In this document: positions 22,777 through 35,127 of the stretch, piece by piece
Position numbering within the stretch: position 1 is the stretch's first letter
Layout of the letters: each line of letters opens with the position of its first letter
Assembly: GCF_003086295.3 (NCBI RefSeq)
Contig: NC_092052.1
Coordinates: forward strand, 72,146,910 to 72,210,909
Source: Arachis hypogaea
Taxonomy: Eukaryota; Streptophyta; Magnoliopsida; Fabales; Fabaceae
Reading direction: 5' to 3'
Length of the DNA: 64,000 nt
Program-made: the position numbers and the translations under genes
The notes under the pieces: model-generated
The model's input: only the letters and a program-made list of their open reading frames with translations
The model's database searches: none
Told to the model about the DNA's origin: nothing

Positions 22777-22995
22777 CCTGACAACCAGGAGATTCGTACT
22801 CAAGGATAAAATTTATATATGTATTTGATACATGGAATGAATTAATTTTTACTTGAACCTAAACAATCTAGGGGTATAAAATATAATTCAATTAAATAAT
22901 AACCTGACAACCAGGTAATTATTTGGGATTAAAATTGTATGTGATAAATTTAATCATCTATTTAAAAATGTATGAGTAATGACTTGACAACCAAG
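22777..22995 (+). other. Copia leader hairpins
   Basis: Three short inverted repeats with the common core TGACAACCA: CCTGACAACCAGG (22777), CCTGACAACCAGG (22903) and CTTGACAACCAAG (22983). The stem pair changes from C-G to T-A in the third, and the outer flanks are complementary though different in each (for example GAGTA..TACTC). Confidence 0.6.
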
Positions 22996-23797
22996 ATACT
23001 CATTCATGATTTTAAATATTTTTTTAACACTTAATTTAAGAAATAAAGATTTCTTAATTTTCTATAATAATAATTATTGTAGAAAGTGTTATTTGTATGT
23101 GTGAATACGTACTTATTTTTGTTTTTTCCTTTTAGATTCATGAATAATATGTCTGCTCTATCACTGCGTGGCATACTTGAAAATAACAAATTGGCTGGAG
23201 CCAATTATGATGATTGGTATCGCAATTTGAGAATTGTTCTCATACATGAAAGGCTAATTGATATAATCGATAAGCCTGCTGTTACGGCCCCACAGCTCCT
23301 AAGGATAAAATTTATATATGTATTTGATACATGGAATGAATTAATTTTTACTTGAACCTAGACAACCTAGGGGTGTAAAATATAATTCAATTAAATAATA
23401 ACCTGACAACCAGGTAATTATTGGGGATTAAAATTGTATGTGATACATTTAATCATCTATTTAAAAATGTATGAGTAATGACTTGACAATCAAGATACTC
23501 ATTCATGATTTTAAATATTTTTTTAACACTTAATTTAAGAAATAAAGATTTCTTAATTTTTTATAATAATAATTATTGTAGAAAGTGTTATTTGTATGTG
23601 TGAATACGTACTTATATTTATTTTTTCCTTTTAGATTCATGAATAATATGTCTGCTCTATCACTGCGTGGCATACTTGAAAATAACAAATTGGCTGGAGC
23701 CAATTATGATGATTGGTATCGCAATTTGAGAATTGTTCTCATGCATGAAAGGCTAATTGATATAATTGATAAGCCTGCTGTTACGGCCTCAGTTCCT
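22802..23797 (+). repeat. ~499-bp tandem duplication of leader plus gag start
   Basis: Units 22802-23300 and about 23301-23797 match almost base for base. Both contain the gag ATG (23140 and 23639). The first gag start runs into the second leader and ends at 23355. Confidence 0.9.
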
Positions 23798-26700
23798 AAA
23801 GAGGATGCAAGTATTGATAATGAGGCAACCAAGGCCTATGAAAAGTACTTGGAAAATTGTCTTACTGCCAAATGCATCATTCTGGAATCCATAGGTTCTG
23901 ATCTTCAGAGGCAATATTAGGATATGGATCCACCAACTATTGTTGAACATCTTAAGAAGATGTATGGTGCACAAAGTAAGACGGCCCGATATCAATTGTC
24001 CAAAATTTTATTTAAATCCACACTTGATGTGGACTCTCCTGTTGGACCCCATGTTCTTAAGATGATTGATCTTATTGAACAACTTGAGAAGTTGGGATGC
24101 AAATTGGGCAAAGAACTTTCACAAGATTTGATCTTACAATCTCTTCCAGAAATTTTTTCACAATTCATTGTTAGCTTTAATATGATTAAAGTAAGCTGTG
24201 ATCTTCATGAAATGCTCAACATGCTAATTGATTATGAGAATCAAATTGCATCTGAGAAAAAGAAAGGAGTTTCTATGGTAGTTAGCAGCTCTTCTAAGAA
24301 GAAAGGAAAGTGGAAAGCAAAAGAAAATGGAAAGAATAATTTTAAAAGAGAACCCATGGCACCTAAGGGTGGTGTGACCAAACCCAAGGGCAAACAAGAA
24401 AAGACTAACAAAAATGATGCTGAATGCTTTTATTGTAAAGGCAAAGGTCATTGGAAAAGAAACTGCAAGGAGTACCTTGCTTCTTTGAAAACGAAAGAGG
24501 AAGGTAAGACATGCTTGAAAACAGTTTTCATGATTTCTTTAGATACTATTAATTCTTCTATATGGGTATTAGACACCGGAAGTGCTCATAATATTTACAA
24601 TTCGTTGCAGGGACTACGAGTAAGTAGATGGCTGAAGAAGGGAGAAACTTACCTTCAAGTCAGGAATAGAGCAAATGTTGCTGCTGTAGCTATAGGATCT
24701 ATTTCTTTAACAATGCCTACGGGCAAGATATTAGTATTGGAGAATTGTCATTATGTTCCTAATTTTGTTGCAAATATTATTTCTGTTTCTATGTTGGACA
24801 AACGTGATTTTTATTTTAATATTAAAAATGGCATTTGTTCTACTTATTATGGTGATGACTTATACGTAAATGGCTATCTCCAATATGACATTTATATTCT
24901 TCCCAATTTAAATGGTAATTCTGTCATGCATGTTTCTACTCTCAAAAGAGAGAGAGGAATAATCAAGTAAATAAATCATATCTTTGGCATTGTAGACTTA
25001 ATTATATAGAAGAAAAAAGGATTTCTAAGTTACATAAAAAAGGTTACATTAACAAATATGATATGAATCATATGTAACTTGTGAATCCTGTCTCAAAGGA
25101 AAAATGACCAAAATTCCATTTATGGGACATGGAGAAAGGGCTACAGAATTATTGGGACTAATACATACAGATGTTTGTGGACCAATGAAAATTCAAGCCA
25201 AAGGAGGATATTCTTATTTTATCACTTTCACTGATGATATGTCTCGATATAGCTTTGTGTATCTTATGAAACACAAATTTGAGTCATTTGAAATGTTCAA
25301 ATTTTTTTTAGTGAAGTTGAAAATCAAACAGGTAAAAGCATTAAGGTGCTTAGATCTGATAGAGGAAGAGAATATCTAAATGATAATTTTCTTGAGTACT
25401 TAAAGAAAAATGGGATTCTTTCTCAATGAACACCTCCTGGTACTCCACAACACAATGGTGTTTCAAAGAGGAGGAATCAAAATTTATTAGATATGGTTCG
25501 ATCCATGATGGGTTTTACTGATCTTCCATTGAATTTATGGGGCTATGCTTTAGAAACAGCAGCATATTTGCTAAATAAAGTACCCATTAAAGTAGTTTCT
25601 TCAACACCATATGAGATATGGAAAGGATGAAAACCAAATCTCAAACACATTAGAGTTTGGGGATGTCCAGCATATGTTAAGAAATTGCAAAGTAATAAAC
25701 TTGATGCTAGGTCCAATAAATGTAGATTCATTGGTTATCCTAAAGAAACAATGGGTTATTATTTCTATCACCCTTCTGACCACAAAGTGTTTGTGGCAAA
25801 AGATGGAACCTTTTTAGAAAAGGAATTTCTTTCTGAAGGAAGACAAGGTGAAGAAATAAAACTTGATGAAGTTCAAGAAACCAATGAAATAGTACAAGCT
25901 CAAGAATATGAAATTCAAATTGAGCAACCAACTTTGGATGTACTCTAACTAACACCAAATTTATCATCTTCAAGAGTTGAGGATAACGAACCGATAGTAG
26001 TTCAAAAAGAGATTAATGAACCAATCCTTGAACTACCTTTGGAACCAGTTCAGTACCCTCCAAATTTGGTACAAGAGCTACCTCTTTGACGGTCCACAAG
26101 AGAACATCGTCCACTACTAAGGCTAAACCTAATCGTGCAAGATGATGTGGAAAATGGGATCGATTATGATGATAATGATCCTAAGACTTATGAGGAGGCA
26201 ATGCAAAGTTCTAAAAGTCTAAAATGGCAGAGTGCCATGGAATCCGAAATAAAGTCTATGAGGATCAACAATGTTTAGACCTTGGTTGAACCCTCAAAAG
26301 ACATAAAACCTATTGGTTGCAAATGGGTTTTCAAGAAAAATATTGGAGTAGATGGTAAGGTGGAGACTTATAAAGCCCGTCTAGTTGCCAAGGGATACTG
26401 TCAAAAGGAGGGAATATATTATGAAAAAACATTTTCTCCTGTGGCAATGCTCAAATCTATTCGGATTCTACTTGCTATAGAAGCATACTATGATTATGAA
26501 ATATGGCAAATGGATGTGAAAATAACTTTTCTTAATGGAAAACTCAAAGAGGAAGTGTACATGACACAACCTGAAGGTTTCACACTTCTGTCTGATCATA
26601 GTAAAGTTTGTAAGTTGCAACGCGCCATTTATAGGCTAAAGCAAGCTTCTAGAAGTTGGAACATTTACTTTAATAATACAATCAAAAAGTTCGATTTTAT

Positions 26701-27718
26701 CTGGTGTGAAGAAGATCCTTGCATATACAAAAAGTTTAGTGGGAGTACAGTCATTTTCTTAGTACTCTATGTTGATGACATATTACTAATAGGAAATGAT
26801 GTACCAGCATTGCAAAATACCAAAACTTGGCTATCTCAACAATTCTCCATGAAATATTTGGGAGAAGCAGCCTATATTCTAGGAATAAAGATCTATAGAG
26901 ATAGATCTAAAAGGTTGCTTGGACTCTCACAGTCTATGTACATTGATACCATATTGAACATGTATAACATGGAAAACTCCAAAAAGGGCTATTTACCAAT
27001 AGGCACTGGAATTACTCTCAGCAGAAAGGATTGTCCTAAACCTTCTGAAGAGAGAGTACGCATGAGTAGAATACCATATGCTAGTGTAGTGGGAGCTATC
27101 ATGTATACTATGACATGTACACGTCATGATGTCGCATATGTGCTAGGAGTAGCCAGTCGATATCAGGCAAATTCCGGTGAGGAACATTGGAAGGTGGTAA
27201 AATCCATTCTTAAATATTTAAGAAGAACCAAAGACCAATTCCTCATCTATGGAGATTCTGAACTTATACCAAAAGGGTTCACTGACGCAAGTTTTGCCTC
27301 AGACAAAGATGATAGCAAATCTACTTCAGGTTATGTTTTCACCTTAAATGGTGGTGCAGTGAGTTGGAAAAGTTCCGAACAAACTACTGTAGCTGATTCA
27401 ACGACTGAAGCTGAGTACATAGCAGCAAGTGAGGCTGCTAAAGAAGTTGTGTGGATGAAGAAGTTTATAAACGAGCTTGGTGTGGTACCTTCAATTAAAG
27501 AACCACTTCCATTACTGTGCGACAATAATGGAGCCATTGCACAAGCAAAAGAGCCAAGATCACATAAAAAATCTAAGCATATCTTGAAAAGGTATCATTT
27601 GATAAGAGAGATCGTTGAACGTGGAGACGTTGAAATTCAAAAGGTTGCTGGAAAGGATAATGCAGCAGACCCATTCACTAAGGTGCTTGGATCAAAAGAG
27701 TTTGATAAGCACATGTGA
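23639..27718 (+). pseudogene. Copia gag-pol polyprotein, disrupted
   Basis: Would package RNA, process the polyprotein, copy RNA to DNA and integrate it. In order: gag (MNNMSALSLRGILENNKLAG), zinc knuckle CFYCKGKGHWKRNC (24425-24466), protease DTGS (24572-24583), integrase start (HTDVCGPM, about 25160) and later TPPGTPQHNGV, reverse transcriptase with YVDD (26768-26779) and RNase H (TDASFASD, about 27280) to a stop at 27716. Damage: TAG 23918, TAA 24968, frameshifts between 24970 and 25110 and near 25330, TGA 25427, TGA 25628, TAA 25946, TAG 26276. The reverse transcriptase/RNase H part from 26282 is one open frame of 478 codons. Integrase before reverse transcriptase defines copia. Confidence 0.95.
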
Positions 27719-27820
27719 TAATTGGGATTGAAATATATGACTGATTGACCCTAGTGCAAGTGGGAGATTTTGTTGGAAATACATATATGCCCTAGATCCA
27801 ATCTGTCATTGGCTCTAGTG

Positions 27821-27832
27821 CAAGTGGGAGAT
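27821..27832 (+). other. Copia polypurine tract
   Basis: CAAGTGGGAGAT immediately before the 3' LTR. A second copy (CAAGTGGGAGATT) lies 64 bp upstream, followed by TTGTTGGAAATA, which looks like another LTR start. Confidence 0.85.
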
Positions 27833-28071
27833 TGTTGGAGATAAGTGTGTATATCCAACAAAATACTATCATGAATTATTATTATTATTATTATTCCTTT
27901 TTACAAGAATAAATTTTTATAATTTATGATAGTGTCCTTAATTAGAATTAAAAACGAATAATTATGATAGGGATCGTAATAATGAGATATACGTTTTTTG
28001 AGTACTTTTAATTTAAATTGTTCTTAATCGTAGAATCACTAAAAATGAGACATTGGTGATTCGGATAGATT

Positions 28072-28120
<49 letters not shown>

Positions 28121-29377
28121 GTCTTCATTGGATGAAGATTAATAGATCTCATTTATTAAATTATATATATAAATGGTATATATAGAGATATAACCATTGA
28201 ACTGACTCACTCTAAGAATTCCTAATGGTTATAGTTACCGTATATTTGTCAATAGGATATTCTTATGATGAACATAATATTAGAATTTTCCTTTGACCTG
28301 CGACTATCATAGTAATTAACAATGTATTTATTATACTTTGATTCCGGACACCTAACACCCTACGGTGTTAGTTGAATGGACATTGGGTATGATTTAAATA
28401 CTTGTAGAATTAATGATTAGTCAAAATAGAATCCATCAACTATGATAATGAGTTTGAGCTCTACAATTATAATGAATGAAATAAACAATGCCTTGGCCAA
28501 GGGGTTTGAATGAATTAAGAAATGAGTTTCTTAAGTCATTCATAATTCATTATAATAATGGTAACAAGTTAGAGTTTGACAATCAAACCGTAATCTAAAA
28601 GTTAGCCAAGAGCTGAAAAGATGGAAGGAGTTGTATTTTTGTTCATCTTGGGTTCTTAGTAAAAATATTATTACTTCATACTATCGGGTCGTGAAGGAGC
28701 GTTGCTAGACGCCAACCTTGATTAGTAAATTTAGTATGACTAATATACTACCCGCTTAGTATTGAACCTATGGGGTCACATACTAACGAGCGTTCTAATC
28801 CTTGGTAAATAATCATTTAATTTTTATTTTGATTAGATCAAATAAATAATTATATTAATTCAAATGAAATATTATTATATTCTTTGCTAACACCATGAAT
28901 ATAATAATATGATAATTGAGAATATTAAATAATTAATTATTTATTCTATGATGAGTTTTAAATATGGATAAGATCCTAATTGATTTTGTTTCAAATTAAG
29001 TTGTAATTTGATTCGCAAATCAGTCACCAATCTCATACTATATATGTGTATATGATAAAAGAAAGAAAAAAACAAGTTTTTCTCTTTTACCTCCACATAC
29101 ACAAATATTCCAATTCTTAGTGAAGAATTGCTGGTGCAAGGAGTTGCAAGAAATTTCTCAGTTAAATCCATTGGTCAAGCAGTTGACAACAAGGATCAGT
29201 CTCGGTGTGGATACACATAGTACCTTCGTACTATCGAAGGAGAAAGTTTTCATTCACTAGGGTACTCAGATATTGGCATATAACCCATCTTATTTTAATA
29301 AAGTTTTAAGCAGAAAATAGATCAATAGGATTACTTTATTACTTCTGCTGCATGTTATGAACACTTGTAATCCTACA
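27833..29377 (+). repeat. Copia 3' LTR
   Basis: Very similar to the 5' LTR. Most of the length difference is a (TA)n expansion at 28073-28118. Confidence 0.95.
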
Positions 29378-29382
29378 GTTTG

Positions 29383-30297
29383 TTACCCATTTTCTCTTTC
29401 AGAACATGAAATAATTTCCTCTTAAGTTTTTCATTCTTTACGAACAATGCATTCAGAAATATTTTTTAAACCATACTCTTGAGTTCTATAAACTTTGTCT
29501 TTGGTTTGGATATTCTTCTTCTGTAAATCTCATATTTCTTGACTCAGCTTGAATTCGTTTTAAAATAATGTGTTGTTTTTCATCTCATTGGTCCTATCGA
29601 ATCCCTTTGACTCAAGAGTTACCCTTAAAGTTATCAGTTGATTCTCTTTCCAACATTCTTCATTACTTGTTTATCCTTGTCTACTTGTGATTTCTACAAT
29701 TCTTTCAAATTCTCGCGAATACAGTTCTTGCCGCTTTTGTTTCTTTTCTAAGGTCTATTATCCTTCTGAGTATACTCGAGGTTAGTTTTGGTATCTTGTG
29801 TGACTGTTGGACTTAGTAAACGACACATTAATTCTTTAGGGTACGTTTGGTGGACGCAAAAGGTGAAACTTGTAAATATACGACGTCACAGGGAATTGTA
29901 GAACCTTGTTTTACGTGAAATAGTTTTGTTGATGTGAAACTTGTGACCAATAATAAGGTTTGCAAAGTGTTTAACGAAGTTAAGAACCGTTAGATGAGTT
30001 ACCCAATAAAATACGGTTGAGTATGGTGGAGATAAGTTATGTTGAAGTTTGAATAGTTGAATCTCTAAAGTTGGTATGAGATCAGTATGTGAACGTTAAG
30101 TACGTCGTTTTAACCCCGACAGGTTTCACAACCTTTTGACGCCTTGCCTTACCATCACATGTTTGAAAACATATCATCTTGTACATCAAGTCTATGTTGT
30201 AACTTCTGTTTACATCACACTTATACCCTTTAATACCTTTATGCCATATGAAAATCCTGATATTTGAAACTATATATATATATACTGAGAACTTTTA
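29383..30297 (+). other. Element X interior, 3' part, non-coding
   Basis: Continues the T-rich interior after the copia insertion. No coding capacity and no polypurine tract at its end. Confidence 0.65.
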
Positions 30298-30394
30298 TGC
30301 AATATTGTTCAATTATTATTCTCAAAAGTCTTGGTTAGTCGGAGTGGTGTGACTTTTAGATGCTTCTCATTTATTTATGTTATGACATGTGTGA
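30298..30394 (+). repeat. Fragment of Y LTR directly upstream of X 3' LTR
   Basis: About 97 bp nearly identical to 15156-15252, the Y sequence flanking the X 5' LTR, ending in the same TGTGA. It occupies the place where the X polypurine tract should be. Confidence 0.85.
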
Positions 30395-31260
30395 TGTAAG
30401 ACCTAGAAATTTTAGAAGATCTTATTAAGAGCTAATTTAGATTTATTAATCATTAAGTACTTTAATCCCTGAAATTATTTTATTAAAGATAATTAAAATA
30501 AATTTTGATTAATTGAGTTTAAAATAATTTAAGATTTTCTCTGATTTTATAATTATCGAATTATTTTCTATATTTAAATTATAAAATTTAGCAAATGTAA
30601 AATAATAAGAATTTTATACGATTCGGTTTATAATTGAGATTTCAAAATTTAATACTAATATTTTTATAAATAAAGAAAATTAATTATATTATCTTATAAT
30701 TTCAATTAGAGTATTTGATTTCAAATCAATTAATATTTTGATATAATAAATAGTATTTTAGAGATTTAATTAGTTCTCGGATTAATCCAAAAATCCCAAT
30801 TTACCCAAAATTCTTAATTTTATTTTTGTTCCACATTAAACTCTAATTCCCAAATTAAATCCAAACTCTAAATTTAACTAAATTAAACCCTAACCCCACT
30901 CATCTGACCCTAGCCACCATCCATTCTATTTTCCCTAACTTACCTACGAAAGAAAGAAACAAAAAAGAAAGGGAAAGAAAGAAACGTGAGGGCTTGAGGG
31001 AAGAGAGGGAGAATCAGAGCTGTGGGAGAAGAGAGAAGCAGAGCAAGATAGTGCCAGCACCGTGGGTCTCACCACCACCGTTGACGCTGCTGTGGACTGC
31101 GAAGCCGCCGCCGCTTCCACTGACGAAGAGGAGAGAAGGGGACGCCGTTGAGCAAACCGTGCGAGAGAGGGAGCTGCCTTCCACACGTTGCCATCATCGA
31201 GTCCGAGGCGGAGAGGAGGAGCGCGAGCGCGAGGAAGAAGCCATCGCCGTCCCCGTTCGT

Positions 31261-32873
31261 TGATAAACTACTATACGGTTTATCTTGGGCTTAATTCAGT
31301 AGGTTTTATCTGTCATTCTCACACTTATTCATAGAAATCGCATGTTTTACATTTTTCTTCCTAATTTTGTGCTATGATTGAAAACATGCTTCTTTGGCCT
31401 TAAACTTGCTAATTTTAATCCTCTCTTATTTCCATTCGATGCCGGATATGTGTGTTAAGTGTTTTCAGGAATTACAGGGTAGGAATGGCTAAGAGGATGG
31501 AAAAGAAGCATGCAAAAGAGGAAGGAATACAAGAAATTGAAGGAATTGCAAAGCTGTCAAGTCTGACCTCTTCGTACTAAATCAGACATAACTTGAGCTA
31601 TATAGGTCCAAATGAGGCGGTTCCAGTTGCGTTGGAAAGCTAACATCCGAGGTTTCGAAGTGATATAAAATTTGTCATAGTTTCTTGGCGTTTAGTGATG
31701 CGTATGCGTGGATGATGCGTACGCGTGGATAGTGCAGCAGACAAATGACGCGTACGCATGGGCGACGCGTACGCGTGGGTGATCCGTACGCGTGATGGAG
31801 CCACGTGCTGTACGTATCAGAAATCGCTGGGGGCGATTTCTGGGCTGTTTTTGGCCCAATTTCAAGCCCAAAAACACAGATTAGAGGCTGGGAGTGGAGC
31901 AGAATCAATCATTCACTTCTCATTCATTCATTTTTCATAATTTTAGGTTTTAGATGTAGTTTTCTAGAGAGAAAGGCCCTCTTCTCTCTCTAGGTTTTAG
32001 GTTTTTTAGGATTAGTTCTTCTCAAAATTTTGAATTCTATCCTATTTTGTTTTAGTCTCTCTTCTACTTTTATCTGTTCTAGCATTCTAATTTATTTATT
32101 TCACTTATTGATTACTTTATGTTGCTAATTTAGTTTATGATATCTCATGTTAGATTCAATTCCCTTTTAATGCAATTTGAAGTATTTCATATTTGTTGCT
32201 TGCTTCTTCATTTGTTGTTATTGATGCTTGTAATTGGTTGTTTAGACTTATTTCCCTTGTTAGTTTTCTATGCTTTTATTTTGTGCCTACCAAGTGTTTG
32301 ACAAAATGTTTGGGAGGATTTTAATTTAGACTTTTATGTTCTTGGCTTGGGATGGTAACTTAGGAACTCTTGAGTTACTAATGTCCAAGTAATTGATGAT
32401 TGGAGCCATTAACTCTAGTTCTCACTAATTGAATCAGTGGAGAGCTAGGACTTATAGACTTGGATTGATATAGCCCATTTGACTTTCTTTTACCAAGTTA
32501 GAGGATGATTTAATGGGATCAATCCTTGCAATTATCATGTTGTGGTTAGTGATAAGGATATAGATCCTTGACCACCAAACCTTGCCAAGACCTCCTTTTG
32601 TCCTTCGATGGCCTTTACAATTTACTCTTCACTTTTCCTGTTCTCTTATTCAAAACCCCCAAAAAAAATACAACTCACAACCAATAACAAGAACACTTCC
32701 TTGCAATTCCTTGAGAGACGACCCGAGGTTTGAATACTTCGGTTTATTTTGATAGGAGTTTGTTACTTGTGACAACCAAATTTTTGTATGAAAGGATTAT
32801 TGTTGGTTTAGAAACTATACTTTCAACGAGATTTCATTTGTGAATTCTAGACCACAAAAAAGTCCGTTCATCA
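31261..32873 (+). repeat. 5' LTR of complete Athila-like element
   Basis: Starts TGATAAACTACTATACGG and ends CCGTTCATCA. Palindromes of the GCGTACGCGT type at 31697-31795; GA/CT hairpin at 31964-31993. Confidence 0.95.
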
Positions 32874-32876
32874 AAA

Positions 32877-32893
32877 TGGCGCCGTTACCGGGG
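32877..32893 (+). other. Primer binding site, tRNA-Asp type
   Basis: TGGCGCCGTTACCGGGG, one base different from the exact complement of plant tRNA-Asp. Confidence 0.9.
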
Positions 32894-33017
32894 AATTGCA
32901 AACGTGTGCCTTATTATTGGTTATTATAAATATTTGCTTTTTGCTTGTTTGTTAGTTTTTGTTACTTTTAGAACTTAGTTGCTTATTTTTATCAGTTTTT
33001 GTTTTTTATTTGCTATT

Positions 33018-34951
33018 ATGAATTCTCACCCATTTGGCTACGAGTGCGGTTACAATTATGTTGTAGCGAATGTAGGCTACAATGAGAATATGCATCAAGA
33101 ATGGGACAACCAAAGATGGGAGGAGCCACAAGGATTTAATCAACCCTCTTGGCAATAACCCCCTCCAATGCACTATGAGCAGCAACCATTCCATGATGCA
33201 TACCAAGACAATGGTTGTGGTGGACCTCTTCGTGACAATCAACACCCACCATGATATACCTATGAACCTCCTCCTCAACATAATTTTGAACTACCATACT
33301 CACAAGCCCCTTTCTACCATTCACCTTCGTATGACCCCAATCCATATCCACCATACCAACCCCCATATGAACCATACGAACCATACTTAGAACCACCCCC
33401 ATTCCAACACAATTACCTCCAAGAACCACCACCTTAATATACACCATCTCCACATCCTTATCAAAAGGAACCACCTTCGTATTATGAGCCCTTTCTCCCA
33501 ACAAATGAACCCTCCTACCCACCCTGACCTCCATTGGATAACAACACTCTTAGTGTTATTCACCAAGGGCAAAGAGAGCTTCAAACCACAGTTACCTCCA
33601 CTCTCACTAGTCTCACCTCTACTCTCCAAGATCTTATATCCCGCATGGATTCATCATTTACCCCCAATATTCAACCCTCAAGCTCTAGTGCACTTCTTTT
33701 TCAACCACATAATGATCTCTCCATCCCATCACCATCCTCCATGGAAGAGCACCCACATCCATCAATCCAAGAGCAACACGACCCCAATATGCTAGTGATA
33801 TGGAACAAGAGAAAAGGGATCGTCTTAGGAACGTAATAGATCGGTTTCACGAATTCATACTTCAAAAGAAGCAAGAGGAGGCCCAAAAGATGGAGGTAGG
33901 AGAGACCCTTGAAGATGAAGTAGTTGACGAATTAGTGAAGGTTGGACAAGTGGAAAGCTCCATCATTGAAGACAACTCTACACTAAGCAACATCAAGGAG
34001 GAGTTTAATTTTGTATTAGAGCAAGTGGAGAAAGTCAAAATTATCGAAGAAGAGGAAGTGGTTGAAGATTTGGGAGATGTAGAACCTCCATGGGAAAGTC
34101 AAGTCATAGAGCCTCCTTCCAAGACGTTTGAAATTGATGTTCAGGAGAGTGTACAACCTCCAAGGCATATCATGGTTGAAGACTTTGAAGAGGTTGATTA
34201 AGAGATAGATTCAATCATTGATGAATCCTTATCTACAATTGAATCCTCTCCCATTGGACTTGACATGGAGATTAAAGAAGAAAAAGCACAACCTCCCATG
34301 CCCTTAGTAAGCAATGAAGAAGAGATTGAATTAGAAGAAAGCTACCCAAAGGAAGAGGTTGAAATTGAAGAAGCTTGCAAAGAGGTAGAAGTTGTCAAGA
34401 AAGAACACAAGGGAGTGGAGCTTGAAGTCACTGTGCCAAAGTTGTTGGAGACTTTCCCCCCTAAGTCACCATCATCCTTCACAATATTCAAGTGGGTAAA
34501 ATTTGTATCCCTTAGCTTTCTCATTCCACTTGAATTTAGTTTTCTTGAGATAGATGGGCAACTTAGAGCTCTTTGTGGCTTTAAGAGTAAGAGGGAGATG
34601 TTTAGTGGTAGGCGTTGTCAGGCAAGGTTCAATATGGTTGCACGCTCCAAGTTGAAGTGCAAGGATTGGTGTAGAGCTCGACTGAATGGGTCTAGGAAGT
34701 CTTTTGGGTACTTCATTGAGAATTCAGATTGCTTGCCACCCGGTTGGAACAATGATGATCAACACAAAGACGGGTGCAAAAGCAAAGTTTGGGACCCCGG
34801 AATTCATTCTAGCAATCAACACTCTTGGGGCCTTGTCACTTGCTTTAACTTGCTTGAAGGCTGTATGCGCCTAGTTTGGGACCCCGGAGGCTACTGGAAG
34901 TACAAACATTGGTGGGAATTCCTGGATGAGTTCAAACACAAGCCACCATGA
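33018..34951 (+). pseudogene. Unknown ORF of pol-less Athila-like element
   Basis: From ATG 33018 a ~640-codon frame reads with stops at 33156, 33252, 33435, 33525 and 34199 and one shift near 33790. The N-terminal third is Pro/Tyr/Gln-rich, with PPYEPYEPYLEPPP-like low complexity. A Ser/Thr/Leu segment follows (TSLTSTLQDLISRMD). The middle is strongly acidic (IEEEEVVEDLGD, EEEIELEESY). The C-terminal ~190 residues are ordered-looking and Trp/Cys-rich: DGQLRALCGFKSKREM, LKCKDWCRARLNGSRK, VWDPGI, and DEFKHKPP at the end. The C-terminal part and the acidic part match 1346-2404 closely. No zinc knuckle, protease or polymerase motif is present. It occupies the gag position; function unknown. Confidence 0.65.
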
Positions 34952-35127
34952 CAAGGAGCTCACCAAATGTCCAACTTAAATACAATAACTAAAAGTGCTA
35001 GGTGGGAGACAACCCACCATGGTATGATCGTCCCTTTTTATTCTTAGTTTTATTTTATTTTATTTCTATCAGTGTTATCTCATAAATTCTGCATCATCAC
35101 CTGCATTCTGCATCAAAAAAAGAGCAT
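34952..35127 (+). other. Short spacer after the unknown ORF
   Basis: Contains GCTAGGTGGGAGACAACCCA, a stretch conserved at the same place in the left element (about 1280-1305, minus strand). Confidence 0.6.

Larger units (their letters stand above)
20997..29377 (+). mobile_element. Ty1/copia retrotransposon
   Basis: 8.4-kb element inserted in the X interior with perfect 5-bp target duplication GTTTG (20992-20996 and 29378-29382). Contains LTRs of 1513 and 1545 bp, an iMet primer site, a leader with hairpins, a duplicated gag start, gag-protease-integrase-RT-RNase H in copia order and a polypurine tract. The coding region has several stops and shifts, so it is not autonomous now. The lineage within copia was not settled. 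Confidence 0.97.
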
